DNA from: Winogradskyella psychrotolerans | Lineage (GTDB): Bacteria; Bacteroidota; Bacteroidia; Flavobacteriales; Flavobacteriaceae | DNA: 64,000 bases | Direction: 5' to 3' | NCBI RefSeq assembly: GCF_018860545.1 | Contig: NZ_JAHKPN010000039.1 | Location: forward strand, 1 to 64,000 | Shown: positions 18,217-25,905 of the stretch, one piece after another | How the letters are laid out: every line of letters begins with the position of its first letter | Position numbering within the stretch: the stretch's first letter is position 1 | Notes under the pieces: generated by a model | The model's input: only the letters and a program-made list of their open reading frames with translations | The model's database searches: none | Told to the model about the DNA's origin: nothing | Translations under genes and position numbers: made by a program

Positions 18217-20812
18217 TGCCGCAAAATTGAAGTCATACATTAAACTTTTTTGTATAGCATGCCTTTTTACAATTTCATTTAACAGTTTTGCTCAAGTAGA
18301 GAGCGGAGAAACCTATCTGATTAAAGAAATTACAGTTACCGGAAACACTAATTTTAGTGCTCAAACGATTATAGCCTATTCTAAGCTAAGAAAAGACGAA
18401 GAGATCCAAGTTGGTGGAGAAAAAATAGCCAATGCAGTAAAGACTTTATGGAAATCTAATTTATTCAGTAGTATTGATATTTATGTGGTTAACATTGATG
18501 GAAATACCGCAAACTTAGAGATTAATCTAAGTGATTTGCCTGAGCTTAAGGATCTGACAATAGAAGGAGTTAAAAGAGGAAAAAGGGATGAGATTATTAA
18601 CGAGAACAAGTTAAAAGCTGGTCAGAAAGTAACCGAAAACCTTATTGCTACAACAAGGAATTACCTTACCAACAAGTATAAAAAGAAAGGCTTCTTAAAT
18701 ACAGATGTAAAAATAAGCACTTCAGAAGTTATTGATTCTATTGAGAAGGAGCGTGTAGACATGCGTATTCTTATCGATAAGGGTGAGAAAGTGAAAATTA
18801 AAACGATTACTTTTGAAGGTAACGAAAAAATAACAGACAAAAAGCTTCGTAAGGCTATGAAGAGTACGAAGCAAAAGAAATTTATTAGAATCTTAAAGCG
18901 ATCTAAATATATTGAAGATGATTTCAGAGAAGATTTAGTAAGTGTTGTAGATTATTATAAAGAGAATGGGTATAGAGATGCTAGAATTATTTCGGACTCA
19001 ATTACTTATTTAAATGATAAAACAATTAGCCTGAATATTAAGGTTGAAGAAGGTGAAAAATACACTTTCGGAAAGATTTCTTTTGTTGGTAATACAATTT
19101 ATTCAGATCAACAATTATCTAACCTGCTTGGGTTAAAAGAAGGTGATACTTATAATGGAGTAGAATTACGAGAACGTATTGCAGATGAATCTAATCCTGA
19201 TGCTAACGATATAACCAATGCTTATCAAAACTTCGGTTATATGTTCTCTACGATTAATCCTGTAGAAGTTAGTGCTGAGGGGAACGTCATAGATATGGAA
19301 ATCCGTATCTCAGAAGGTAAGCCTGCTTACTTTAATAATGTAACTGTTGTGGGTAATGATGTTACTAATGATCACGTTATCTACAGAGAAATTAGAACTC
19401 GTCCAGGTGAGTTATACAGAAAATCAGATATTATTAGAACGATTAGAGAATTAGGGCAACTTGGTTATTTTGATGCTCAACAGATCGTTCCAGATATTAA
19501 AAATCCAAATCCAGTTGATGGAACATTAGATGTAGAATATTCTTTAGTGGAACAAGGTTCTAGCCAAATACAACTACAAGGTGGTTATGGTGGAGGTGGT
19601 TTCATCGGTACTTTAGGATTGTCGTTTAATAACTTTTCTATAAAAGATATTTTTAAGAAAGATGCTTATAACCCTGTACCTAGAGGAGATGGTCAAAGTT
19701 TAGCCTTACGACTTCAAGCTAGTCAATATTTTCAAACGTATAGTTTTTCATTTAGTGAACCTTGGCTTGGTGGTAAAAAACCATTCCAATTATCATCTTC
19801 ACTTTCCTACTCAAGACAGTTTTTGTATGATTCTTCAACAGGAAGTGCTGATAAAAGTAAGAGCTTTAATATTACTGGTTTAACCGTGGGTGTGTCAACA
19901 AGGTTGGCTGAACCAGATGATTATTTTTTATTGTCTCAGGCTGTAAGTTACCAGCACTATGACCTTCAAAACTATAATACTGGTTTATTTACTTTTGGTG
20001 ATGGTACCTCAAATAATTTATCTTATACCATTGGTTTAAGTCGAAGTGACCTTCGTGTGGATCCAATTTTCCCAACAGGTGGATCTAGTTTCTCTGTTTC
20101 TGCCAAATTTTCATTCCCATATTCATTGGTGAATGGAGTGGATTATACAGCGCTTAAAGAAGAAAGAGATGAACAAAATGAGATTATAAGTGATTACTAC
20201 GCTAATTCTAGTCCATCTTTACAAGAAACAGCAATCTTTGATGATGCGACGGAAAGAGTATCAGAAATTGACCAAGAGCGTTTTAAGTGGCTCGAGTTTT
20301 ATAAAATCAAATTTAAGGCGGATTGGTACCAATCACTTACTAAAAAATTAGTGTTGCGTCCTAGTATGGAATTTGGGTTTCTTGGAGCCTATAACAATGA
20401 TCGTGGTGTGATTCCTTTTGAACGCTTTTTCTTAGGTGGTGATGGTCTTGCTAATTATTCTTTAGATGGAAGAGAAGTGGTTCAATTAAGAGGGTATCCT
20501 AACCAATCTTTATCTTCAGATGATGGTGGGTCTATTTATAGTAAATTTTCATTAGAACTACGTTATCCTATTACCTTAGGAGCACAAGCTAAAATTTATG
20601 CACTTTCATTTTTAGAAGCAGGTACATCTGTAAATGACTTTAAAGATTACGATCCATTTAAACTTCAGAGATCAGCCGGTTTTGGACTTAGAATATTTAT
20701 GCCAGCCTTTGGGTTACTTGGTATAGACTTCGGTCATGCATTCGATGAATCTCCATACGGTACTACAGTAAAAAATTGGGAAACGCACTTCATAATTGGG
20801 CAACAATTTTAA
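18188..20812 (+). CDS. bamA: Outer-membrane protein assembly factor BamA
   Basis: The frame of 874 residues holds a signal peptide (LFCIACLFTISFNSFAQ) and POTRA domains of the FtsQ-like type. Clear repeats are ITVTGNTNFSAQTI, ITFEGNEKITDKKLRKAMKS and ISFVGNTIYSDQQLSNLLG. A C-terminal 16-strand Omp85 barrel contains GGDGLANYSLDGREVVQLRGYP, covering the conserved RG-Y motif, and a terminal aromatic residue (IIGQQF). BamA inserts beta-barrel proteins into the outer membrane. No ATG lies before the signal peptide: the choices are TTG at 18188 or TTG at 18227, which gives MKSYIKLF. The first overlaps uppS by 29 bp and the second by none. I list the longer form with low certainty on the start. Confidence 0.95.
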   Translation: MEKQANNLPNAAKLKSYIKLFCIACLFTISFNSFAQVESGETYLIKEITVTGNTNFSAQTIIAYSKLRKDEEIQVGGEKIANAVKTLWKSNLFSSIDIYVVNIDGNTANLEINLSDLPELKDLTIEGVKRGKRDEIINENKLKAGQKVTENLIATTRNYLTNKYKKKGFLNTDVKISTSEVIDSIEKERVDMRILIDKGEKVKIKTITFEGNEKITDKKLRKAMKSTKQKKFIRILKRSKYIEDDFREDLVSVVDYYKENGYRDARIISDSITYLNDKTISLNIKVEEGEKYTFGKISFVGNTIYSDQQLSNLLGLKEGDTYNGVELRERIADESNPDANDITNAYQNFGYMFSTINPVEVSAEGNVIDMEIRISEGKPAYFNNVTVVGNDVTNDHVIYREIRTRPGELYRKSDIIRTIRELGQLGYFDAQQIVPDIKNPNPVDGTLDVEYSLVEQGSSQIQLQGGYGGGGFIGTLGLSFNNFSIKDIFKKDAYNPVPRGDGQSLALRLQASQYFQTYSFSFSEPWLGGKKPFQLSSSLSYSRQFLYDSSTGSADKSKSFNITGLTVGVSTRLAEPDDYFLLSQAVSYQHYDLQNYNTGLFTFGDGTSNNLSYTIGLSRSDLRVDPIFPTGGSSFSVSAKFSFPYSLVNGVDYTALKEERDEQNEIISDYYANSSPSLQETAIFDDATERVSEIDQERFKWLEFYKIKFKADWYQSLTKKLVLRPSMEFGFLGAYNNDRGVIPFERFFLGGDGLANYSLDGREVVQLRGYPNQSLSSDDGGSIYSKFSLELRYPITLGAQAKIYALSFLEAGTSVNDFKDYDPFKLQRSAGFGLRIFMPAFGLLGIDFGHAFDESPYGTTVKNWETHFIIGQQF

Positions 20813-20952
20813 GTTTGGCACGATATTTTCTAATATCAAAACAAGGATTTCATCACATTGTTAAAATTTTTAAGAATATATTTCGTTAAATTTGAAGATT
20901 AGTAACACAAAATGATAATACATTGAGTTTTACGCTTAAAATGTCTCAAAAC

Positions 20953-22080
20953 ATGAAAATAAAAATGATGAAATTTAAAGTTCTTTTTTTACTAATAGTA
21001 ATTGGTCTAGCAACGTGTAGTGTTAATGCTCAACGTGGTGTAAGAATAGGTTACATTGATACCGAGTATATTTTAGAGAATGTACCAGAGTATAAAGAAG
21101 CGTCTTCTCAGTTAAACAAGAAAGTATTACAGTGGAAGACTGAAATTGAATCGAAGTTAAATGCCATTGAGCAAAAAAAGAAAGAGCTAGATAATGAAAG
21201 TGTGCTTTTAACTAAAGAATTATACGATGAGCGTTATGAGGATATTACGTTTGAAGAAGCTGAGGTTTTAGATTATCAACAAAAGCGTTTTGGGCCAGAA
21301 GGTGATTTAATGATTCAAAAGCGTCAATTAATTGAGCCAATTCAAGATCAGATTTTTGCGGCAGTACAAGAAATTGCAGAGACTAAAAAGTATGATTTTG
21401 TTTTTGATAAATCAGCAGACGTAGTCATGTTATATTCTGCTGAGCGTTACGATATGAGCGAGCAGGTATTAAGAACAATTACCAGAACGTCTAAACGAAC
21501 GCAAGCGAAAACTAAGAAAGAACGTCAGGAATTAGAAGACGAGGAAGTTGTGCCAGAGGTTAATTCGGATAAGGATGCACGTCAACAAGCTTTGGAAGAT
21601 CGTAAGGCAAGTAGAGAAGAAGAATTAGCCGCAAAGCGTGCGGAACGTGAAAAGGCTGCTGAAGAGCGAAAAATAGCGCAGCAAGAATTACGAGATGCCA
21701 AGAAAAAAGAAGCTGAAGAACGTCGTCAAAAAGTAATTGATGAAAGAAATGCGAGGTCTGGTTCTACTGCCAGTGAAGTAAAAACTATTGAGGTCGATAC
21801 GACTTCTAAAGCTAAAGCGATTGTAAAATCAGATAGTATAAAAGTGGAAGGTAGCGTTAAAAAGGATTCAATTAGTTCTGAAACGCCAAAAACAGCCGCG
21901 GAAATAGCTGCAGACATTCGAGCTCAAAAATTAAAAGATAGAGAAGCGCGTCAAAAAGCATTAGAAGAGAGAAAACAGAAAATAATAGAACAGCGTAAAA
22001 AAGCACGTGAAGAGCGTGAAAAACAAGTTCAGAGAAATGATTCTATTGCGAAAGCAAAGAAAAACGAAGACAATAATTAA
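20953..22080 (+). CDS. OmpH/Skp-family periplasmic chaperone with long charged tail
   Basis: The first ~170 residues are a Skp/OmpH domain: signal peptide ending SVNAQ, the conserved start RIGYIDTEYILENVPEY, a helical coiled-coil tentacle region and the closing strand YDFVFDKSADVVMLYSAERYD. Skp chaperones escort unfolded outer-membrane proteins to BamA, encoded just upstream. After about residue 180 the protein goes on for nearly 200 residues of Lys/Arg/Glu-rich sequence, predicted as a long helix or disordered tail. This is unusual, since typical Skp proteins are about 160-180 residues long. Several in-frame starts are possible (TTG 20923, ATG 20941, 20953, 20968). I choose 20953, which keeps a compact signal peptide. 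Confidence 0.85.
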   Translation: MKIKMMKFKVLFLLIVIGLATCSVNAQRGVRIGYIDTEYILENVPEYKEASSQLNKKVLQWKTEIESKLNAIEQKKKELDNESVLLTKELYDERYEDITFEEAEVLDYQQKRFGPEGDLMIQKRQLIEPIQDQIFAAVQEIAETKKYDFVFDKSADVVMLYSAERYDMSEQVLRTITRTSKRTQAKTKKERQELEDEEVVPEVNSDKDARQQALEDRKASREEELAAKRAEREKAAEERKIAQQELRDAKKKEAEERRQKVIDERNARSGSTASEVKTIEVDTTSKAKAIVKSDSIKVEGSVKKDSISSETPKTAAEIAADIRAQKLKDREARQKALEERKQKIIEQRKKAREEREKQVQRNDSIAKAKKNEDNN

Positions 22081-22112
22081 CAATTTATAACATCTAATAC
22101 AATTAAAAACAA

Positions 22113-22613
22113 ATGAAACATTTAAAAACTTTATTATTTGCAGCAGTACTTTTTATCGGAGCTACAAGTTTTACATCTGCCCAAAGCAACGTTGCACATA
22201 TTAATAAACAAGAATTAATTAAAGGGATGCCAGCTTATGCAACAGCTCAAGCTGAAATTGAGAAGTTGAGCAAAACGTATCAAGCAACAATTCAAGAATC
22301 GCTTAAAGAATTGGATGTTAAATTAAAGCAATACAATTCGGAAGCTGAGACTCAAACAGAGCAGACTAATATTGACCGTATGACTGAAGTTGAAGGCATC
22401 AAACAAAGTCTAGGTGAGTATCAGCAACAGGCTCAGAAAGATTTACAAGAAAAAGAATTTAACCTTTTAAAGCCAATTGTTGAAAAAGCAGATAATGCGA
22501 TCAAAGCAGTGGCTAAAGCTCAAGGAATTCAGTATGTTGTAGATTCTGCAATGCTAATTGTAGCAGACGGCAAAGATCTTATGGCAGACGTTAAAAAGCA
22601 ATTAGGAATGTAA
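22113..22613 (+). CDS. OmpH/Skp-family periplasmic chaperone
   Basis: The 166-residue protein has a signal peptide (KTLLFAAVLFIGATSFTSAQ) and the Skp pattern NVAHINKQELIKGMPAY at the N-terminus. Long helices with heptad-like Glu/Gln/Lys residues follow, and a closing strand region with GIQYVVDSAMLIVADGKDLM. It has the normal Skp size and sits 32 bp behind the longer paralogue. The two probably arose by duplication and both serve outer-membrane protein biogenesis with BamA. It is the last gene of the uppS-bamA operon and is followed by a terminator. Confidence 0.92.
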   Translation: MKHLKTLLFAAVLFIGATSFTSAQSNVAHINKQELIKGMPAYATAQAEIEKLSKTYQATIQESLKELDVKLKQYNSEAETQTEQTNIDRMTEVEGIKQSLGEYQQQAQKDLQEKEFNLLKPIVEKADNAIKAVAKAQGIQYVVDSAMLIVADGKDLMADVKKQLGM

Positions 22614-22636
22614 TCCTAACTAAGAAATAGTTATTT

Positions 22637-22667
22637 AAAAAGTCGCTTATTATTAAGCGACTTTTTT
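22637..22667 (+). terminator. Rho-independent terminator of the uppS-bamA-ompH operon
   Basis: A stem of about 12 bp (AAAAGTCGCTTA / TAAGCGACTTTT) has a short loop and ends in a T run. It lies 24 bp after the second OmpH gene and just before murI. Confidence 0.9.
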
Positions 22668-22679
22668 ATTTTTGTAGCC

Positions 22680-23459
22680 ATGCGTAACAAGCCTATTGGG
22701 ATATTTGATTCAGGAATTGGGGGTACTTCTATCTTCAAGGAGATTCATGAATTACTACCAAATGAAAGTTGTATTTATCTTGCAGATAGTAAAAATGCTC
22801 CTTATGGTAATAGGTCCGAAGAAGAAATCATTCAATTAAGTATTAAGAATACTGAATATCTTTTAAATCAAGGTTGTAAAATTATCGTGGTGGCTTGTAA
22901 TACCGCAACAACAAACGCTATAATTTACTTAAGGAAAAACTATGATATTCCATTCATCGGTATAGAACCTGCTATAAAACCCGCTGCTTTAAAAACACAA
23001 ACCAAGGTCGTTGGTATTTTAGCAACCAAAGGCACGTTGAGTAGTCAGCTCTTCCATAAAACTATAGACCTATATTCTAAGGATATTAAAATTATAGAAC
23101 AAGTAGGAGAAGGCATTGTTCCTTTAATTGAATCTGGTCAATTAGATTCTGAAGCCATGCAAATGTATTTAGAAACTTATTTAGAGCCTATGCTAAAGCA
23201 GGATATAGATTATTTGGTTCTAGGTTGCACCCATTATCCCTACCTCATTCCTATGCTTACTAAAATGCTTCCAGCTCATGTGAAAATTATTGATTCGGGT
23301 AGAGCAGTAGCTAAACAGACACAGGCCGTATTATCTCAATTGGACGTTTTGAGTAATTCAATAGAAAATCCAAGGATTCAATTATTTTCAAATGGAGATG
23401 TTTCCGTTCTAAAATCTATACTGGATGATAAATTTGATGTGTCTTATTTAGACTTTTAG
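22680..23459 (+). CDS. murI: Glutamate racemase
   Basis: The 259-residue enzyme interconverts L- and D-glutamate for peptidoglycan. The two catalytic cysteines are Cys73 in VACNTATTNA and Cys183 in LGCTHYPYL. The N-terminal FDSGIGGTSI and the ADSKNAPYGNRS block are also present. It is cytoplasmic and of normal length. The ATG lies only 12 bp after the upstream terminator. A TATTTTTG sequence sits right before the start (22667-22674) without a clear -33 element, so the promoter is unclear. Confidence 0.97.
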   Translation: MRNKPIGIFDSGIGGTSIFKEIHELLPNESCIYLADSKNAPYGNRSEEEIIQLSIKNTEYLLNQGCKIIVVACNTATTNAIIYLRKNYDIPFIGIEPAIKPAALKTQTKVVGILATKGTLSSQLFHKTIDLYSKDIKIIEQVGEGIVPLIESGQLDSEAMQMYLETYLEPMLKQDIDYLVLGCTHYPYLIPMLTKMLPAHVKIIDSGRAVAKQTQAVLSQLDVLSNSIENPRIQLFSNGDVSVLKSILDDKFDVSYLDF

Positions 23460-23493
23460 TAAGGTTTTCGTTTACAGACCTACTAATTTAAGG

Positions 23494-23856
23494 ATGAAAT
23501 TACTCTTTGTTTATAATGCCAACTCGGGACAATTAAATTCATTGTTTGATGCAGGTCATAAATTGATAAGTCCTTCAACGTATAAGTGTTCGTTATGTGC
23601 GTTGACACATCATACATTTTCAAAAAAGCGGCTTTGGAAAAAGTTTGAAATAGATAGTCAAGTAGAGTTAGCATTTTACCACAAAGATGAATTTGAAACG
23701 ATGTTTCCCAACTTGGATATGAGGTATCCTACGATTTTAAAATATGATGAACACCATTTTTCAGAAGTCTTCGGGGCTGAAGTTCTAAATGAAATTTCAA
23801 ATGTTGAAGACTTGATAGAACGCTTAAAACTTCAGCTTTCAGATTATGTACCTTAA
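23494..23856 (+). CDS. Conserved hypothetical protein, thioredoxin-like motif possible
   Basis: The 120-residue product is not one I recognise with certainty. It has no signal peptide, begins MKLLFVYNANSGQLNSLFD and contains CSLCALTHHTFSKKRLWKKF. The Cys-x-x-Cys resembles a redox or metal-binding site. A strand-rich N-terminal half and acidic C-terminal half (DEFETMFPNLDMRYP, VEDLIERLKLQ) suggest a small alpha/beta fold. It follows murI by 34 bp and may share its transcript. It ends 3 bp before the convergent gamma-carbonic-anhydrase gene. Confidence 0.6.
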   Translation: MKLLFVYNANSGQLNSLFDAGHKLISPSTYKCSLCALTHHTFSKKRLWKKFEIDSQVELAFYHKDEFETMFPNLDMRYPTILKYDEHHFSEVFGAEVLNEISNVEDLIERLKLQLSDYVP

Positions 23857-23859
23857 TGA

Positions 23860-24375
23860 TTATTCCTTAAACCAACTAGAATATTCAACGTAGTTGTTTG
23901 CAATTCTATCAATTTCACCAGAAATTAATTCTTGGCTAATATCCTTAACTTTTTTCGCTGGTACGCCAGCATATATACTTCCAGATTCTACAACCGTATT
24001 TTTAGTGACTACTGCACCAGCAGCAATGATACTATTGCTTTCAATGACGCAGTCGTCCATTACAATGCTTCCCATCCCGATAAGTACATTGTCTTTTATG
24101 GTGCATCCGTGTACAAGGGCGTTATGTCCAATAGATACATTATTACCAATGGTTGTGGGTGATTTTAGATAGGTAGCGTGTATAACGGCTCCATCTTGAA
24201 TGTTCACTTTATTACCCATCTTTATAAAATGTACATCGCCTCTAATTACGGCATTAAACCACACACTGCATTGTTGCCCAATGGTGACGTCTCCTACTAT
24301 AGTTGCATTTTCTGCGATGAAGCAATCTTCTGGAATCTGAGGCTGTTTCCCTCTAACTGATTTAATTATTGGCAT
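23860..24375 (-). CDS. Gamma-carbonic anhydrase family protein
   Basis: The 171-residue protein is a left-handed beta helix of hexapeptide repeats (I-x-x-N/G-x-x pattern) with the metal-ligand pattern of this family. His sits in RGDVHFIKMG, and two more in NVSIGHNALVHGCTI. The neighbouring block GSIVMDDCVIESNSIIAAGAVV is typical. Family members include Cam-type carbonic anhydrases and inactive or uncharacterised acyltransferase-like trimers, so activity is not certain from sequence. It is cytoplasmic and a single gene, divergent from nothing nearby and convergent with the 120-residue hypothetical gene. Confidence 0.9.
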   Translation of the reverse strand: MPIIKSVRGKQPQIPEDCFIAENATIVGDVTIGQQCSVWFNAVIRGDVHFIKMGNKVNIQDGAVIHATYLKSPTTIGNNVSIGHNALVHGCTIKDNVLIGMGSIVMDDCVIESNSIIAAGAVVTKNTVVESGSIYAGVPAKKVKDISQELISGEIDRIANNYVEYSSWFKE

Positions 24376-24456
24376 ATATTATTACTTAAGAGATGTAGAT
24401 TTGTTTTGTACTCTAAAGATAAACTGAAAAATCGTATTAATCAGAATTTATGGTAT

Positions 24457-24487
24457 AAAAAAAGAGCAGCACAAGTGCTACTCTTTA
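24457..24487 (-). terminator. Terminator of rpsU
   Basis: A stem of 11 paired positions in 12 (AAAGAGCAGCAC / GTGCTACTCTTT) has a 2-nt loop as written, which would open to a larger loop. On the minus strand it is followed by a T-rich stretch. Confidence 0.7.
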
Positions 24488-24511
24488 GTATTCTCTTATA
24501 TAAAATAATAT

Positions 24512-24706
24512 CTATATATCTTCAGCGTCTCTTAAACCTTGAATATATTCAGCTTTCTGAATTTCTCTTCTTCTTTTAACAGAAGGTTTAGCGAAATAAC
24601 GCTTTTCTCTTAAGTTCTGCATAATTTGCACATTTCTGTGTTTACGCTTGTAACGCTTAAGTGCACGTTCTATATTTTCTCCTTCTTTGATTTCGATTTT
24701 AATCAT
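24512..24706 (-). CDS. rpsU: 30S ribosomal protein S21
   Basis: The 64-residue basic protein matches S21: MIKIEIKEGENIERALKRYKRK-type start, then a basic helix with KRYFAKPSVKRRREIQKAEY. It binds 16S rRNA in the small subunit and helps initiation. In Flavobacteria S21 affects recognition of the anti-Shine-Dalgarno end and leader-specific translation. Its own terminator follows, so it is probably monocistronic, with rpoD upstream on the same strand. Confidence 0.95.
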   Translation of the reverse strand: MIKIEIKEGENIERALKRYKRKHRNVQIMQNLREKRYFAKPSVKRRREIQKAEYIQGLRDAEDI

Positions 24707-24925
24707 TATATCGATATATTTTTGTTAACTATTTCTTGCAAATGGTCGGCAAATATATGCTAACTATTTGAAAATAAAAAATTAAATTAAAATTTTAAAC
24801 ATTTATTTTTAGTAATAAAACTTTTAAAGTGCTTTAAGTAGTCATTCTAGGGCTATAATTCTAGATTTTTCCTTAATACGTCTTAAGTTTTAGCTCTAAA
24901 AGCGAAGCGTTTTAAATGACTATTT

Positions 24926-25789
24926 TTATCCCAAATAGGTCTTTAAAATCTTACTTTTACTAGCATGTCTTAATCTTCTAATCCCTTTTTCTCTAATTTG
25001 TCTTACACGTTCGCGTGTTAAATCGTAAATACTTCCAATTTCTTCAAGCGTCATTGGAGGTTGATCTCCAATTCCGAAGTTTAAACGAATCACATCACTT
25101 TCTTTTTGGGTAAGTGTTTCTAGGGCACGTTCTACTTCTGTATTTAAAGATTCTTTCATTAAATCTTTATCTGGTCTTGGTGATTCACCAGAACTTACTA
25201 CATCGTATAAACTAAATGTTTCTCCGTCTTTTAAAGGAGCATCCATAGACAGATGACGACCAGAGTTTTTCATAGATTGTTTTACTTCACGAACACTAAT
25301 GTCTAGTTCGCGAGCAATCTCATCCGCGTTTGGTGGTCTTTGATTAATTTGCTCTAAATGTGAAAATGCTTTATTAATCTTATTAATAGTACCTATTTTA
25401 TTTAAAGGTAAACGAACAATACGCGATTGTTCTGCTAAAGCCTGTAATATAGCTTGTCTAATCCACCATACAGCATAAGAAATAAACTTAAAACCTCTAG
25501 TTTCATCAAAACGTTTTGCAGCTTTTACTAAGCCAGCATTTCCTTCATTTATTAAATCTGGTAATTTTAATCCTTGATTTTGATATTGCTTTGCAACCGA
25601 TACTACGAATCTAAGATTGGCAGTTGTCAATTTATCTAAAGCAGCCTGATCACCGTTTCTAATGAGCTGTGCTAATTCCACCTCTTCATCTGCAGTAATT
25701 AACGGAATTTTACTGATATCCTGTAAATATTTGTCTAACGATTTATCTTCTCTGTTAGTTACCTGCTTGGTGATTTTTAATTGCCTCAT
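24926..25789 (-). CDS. rpoD: RNA polymerase sigma factor RpoD/SigA (Bacteroidota primary sigma)
   Basis: The 287-residue protein is a short primary sigma factor. Region 1.2 is [29 protein letters not shown]. Region 2 is [34 protein letters not shown], with region 2.4 at [16 protein letters not shown]. Region 3 follows with [20 protein letters not shown], and region 4 ends in [29 protein letters not shown]. It lacks the long N-terminal region 1.1 of E. coli RpoD, which is normal for this phylum. It directs RNA polymerase to TTG-N19-TAnnTTTG promoters such as those noted here. The start is well supported. Confidence 0.97.
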   Translation of the reverse strand: MRQLKITKQVTNREDKSLDKYLQDISKIPLITADEEVELAQLIRNGDQAALDKLTTANLRFVVSVAKQYQNQGLKLPDLINEGNAGLVKAAKRFDETRGFKFISYAVWWIRQAILQALAEQSRIVRLPLNKIGTINKINKAFSHLEQINQRPPNADEIARELDISVREVKQSMKNSGRHLSMDAPLKDGETFSLYDVVSSGESPRPDKDLMKESLNTEVERALETLTQKESDVIRLNFGIGDQPPMTLEEIGSIYDLTRERVRQIREKGIRRLRHASKSKILKTYLG

Positions 25790-25905
25790 GTATCCTTTTA
25801 AAATTTAGTGAACCTTCAATGTAACCTAATTATTAAGAAAAGCAAATAAAAATGCATTTATTAACAATAATTGGGAAAAAATGTTTATTTTTTCCGTTCG
25901 AATGA

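Noticed and set aside
22667..22674. TATTTTTG as the murI promoter
   Set aside because: It lies 5 bp before the start codon with no TTG element upstream and within a terminator T tract. It is more likely chance in AT-rich sequence.
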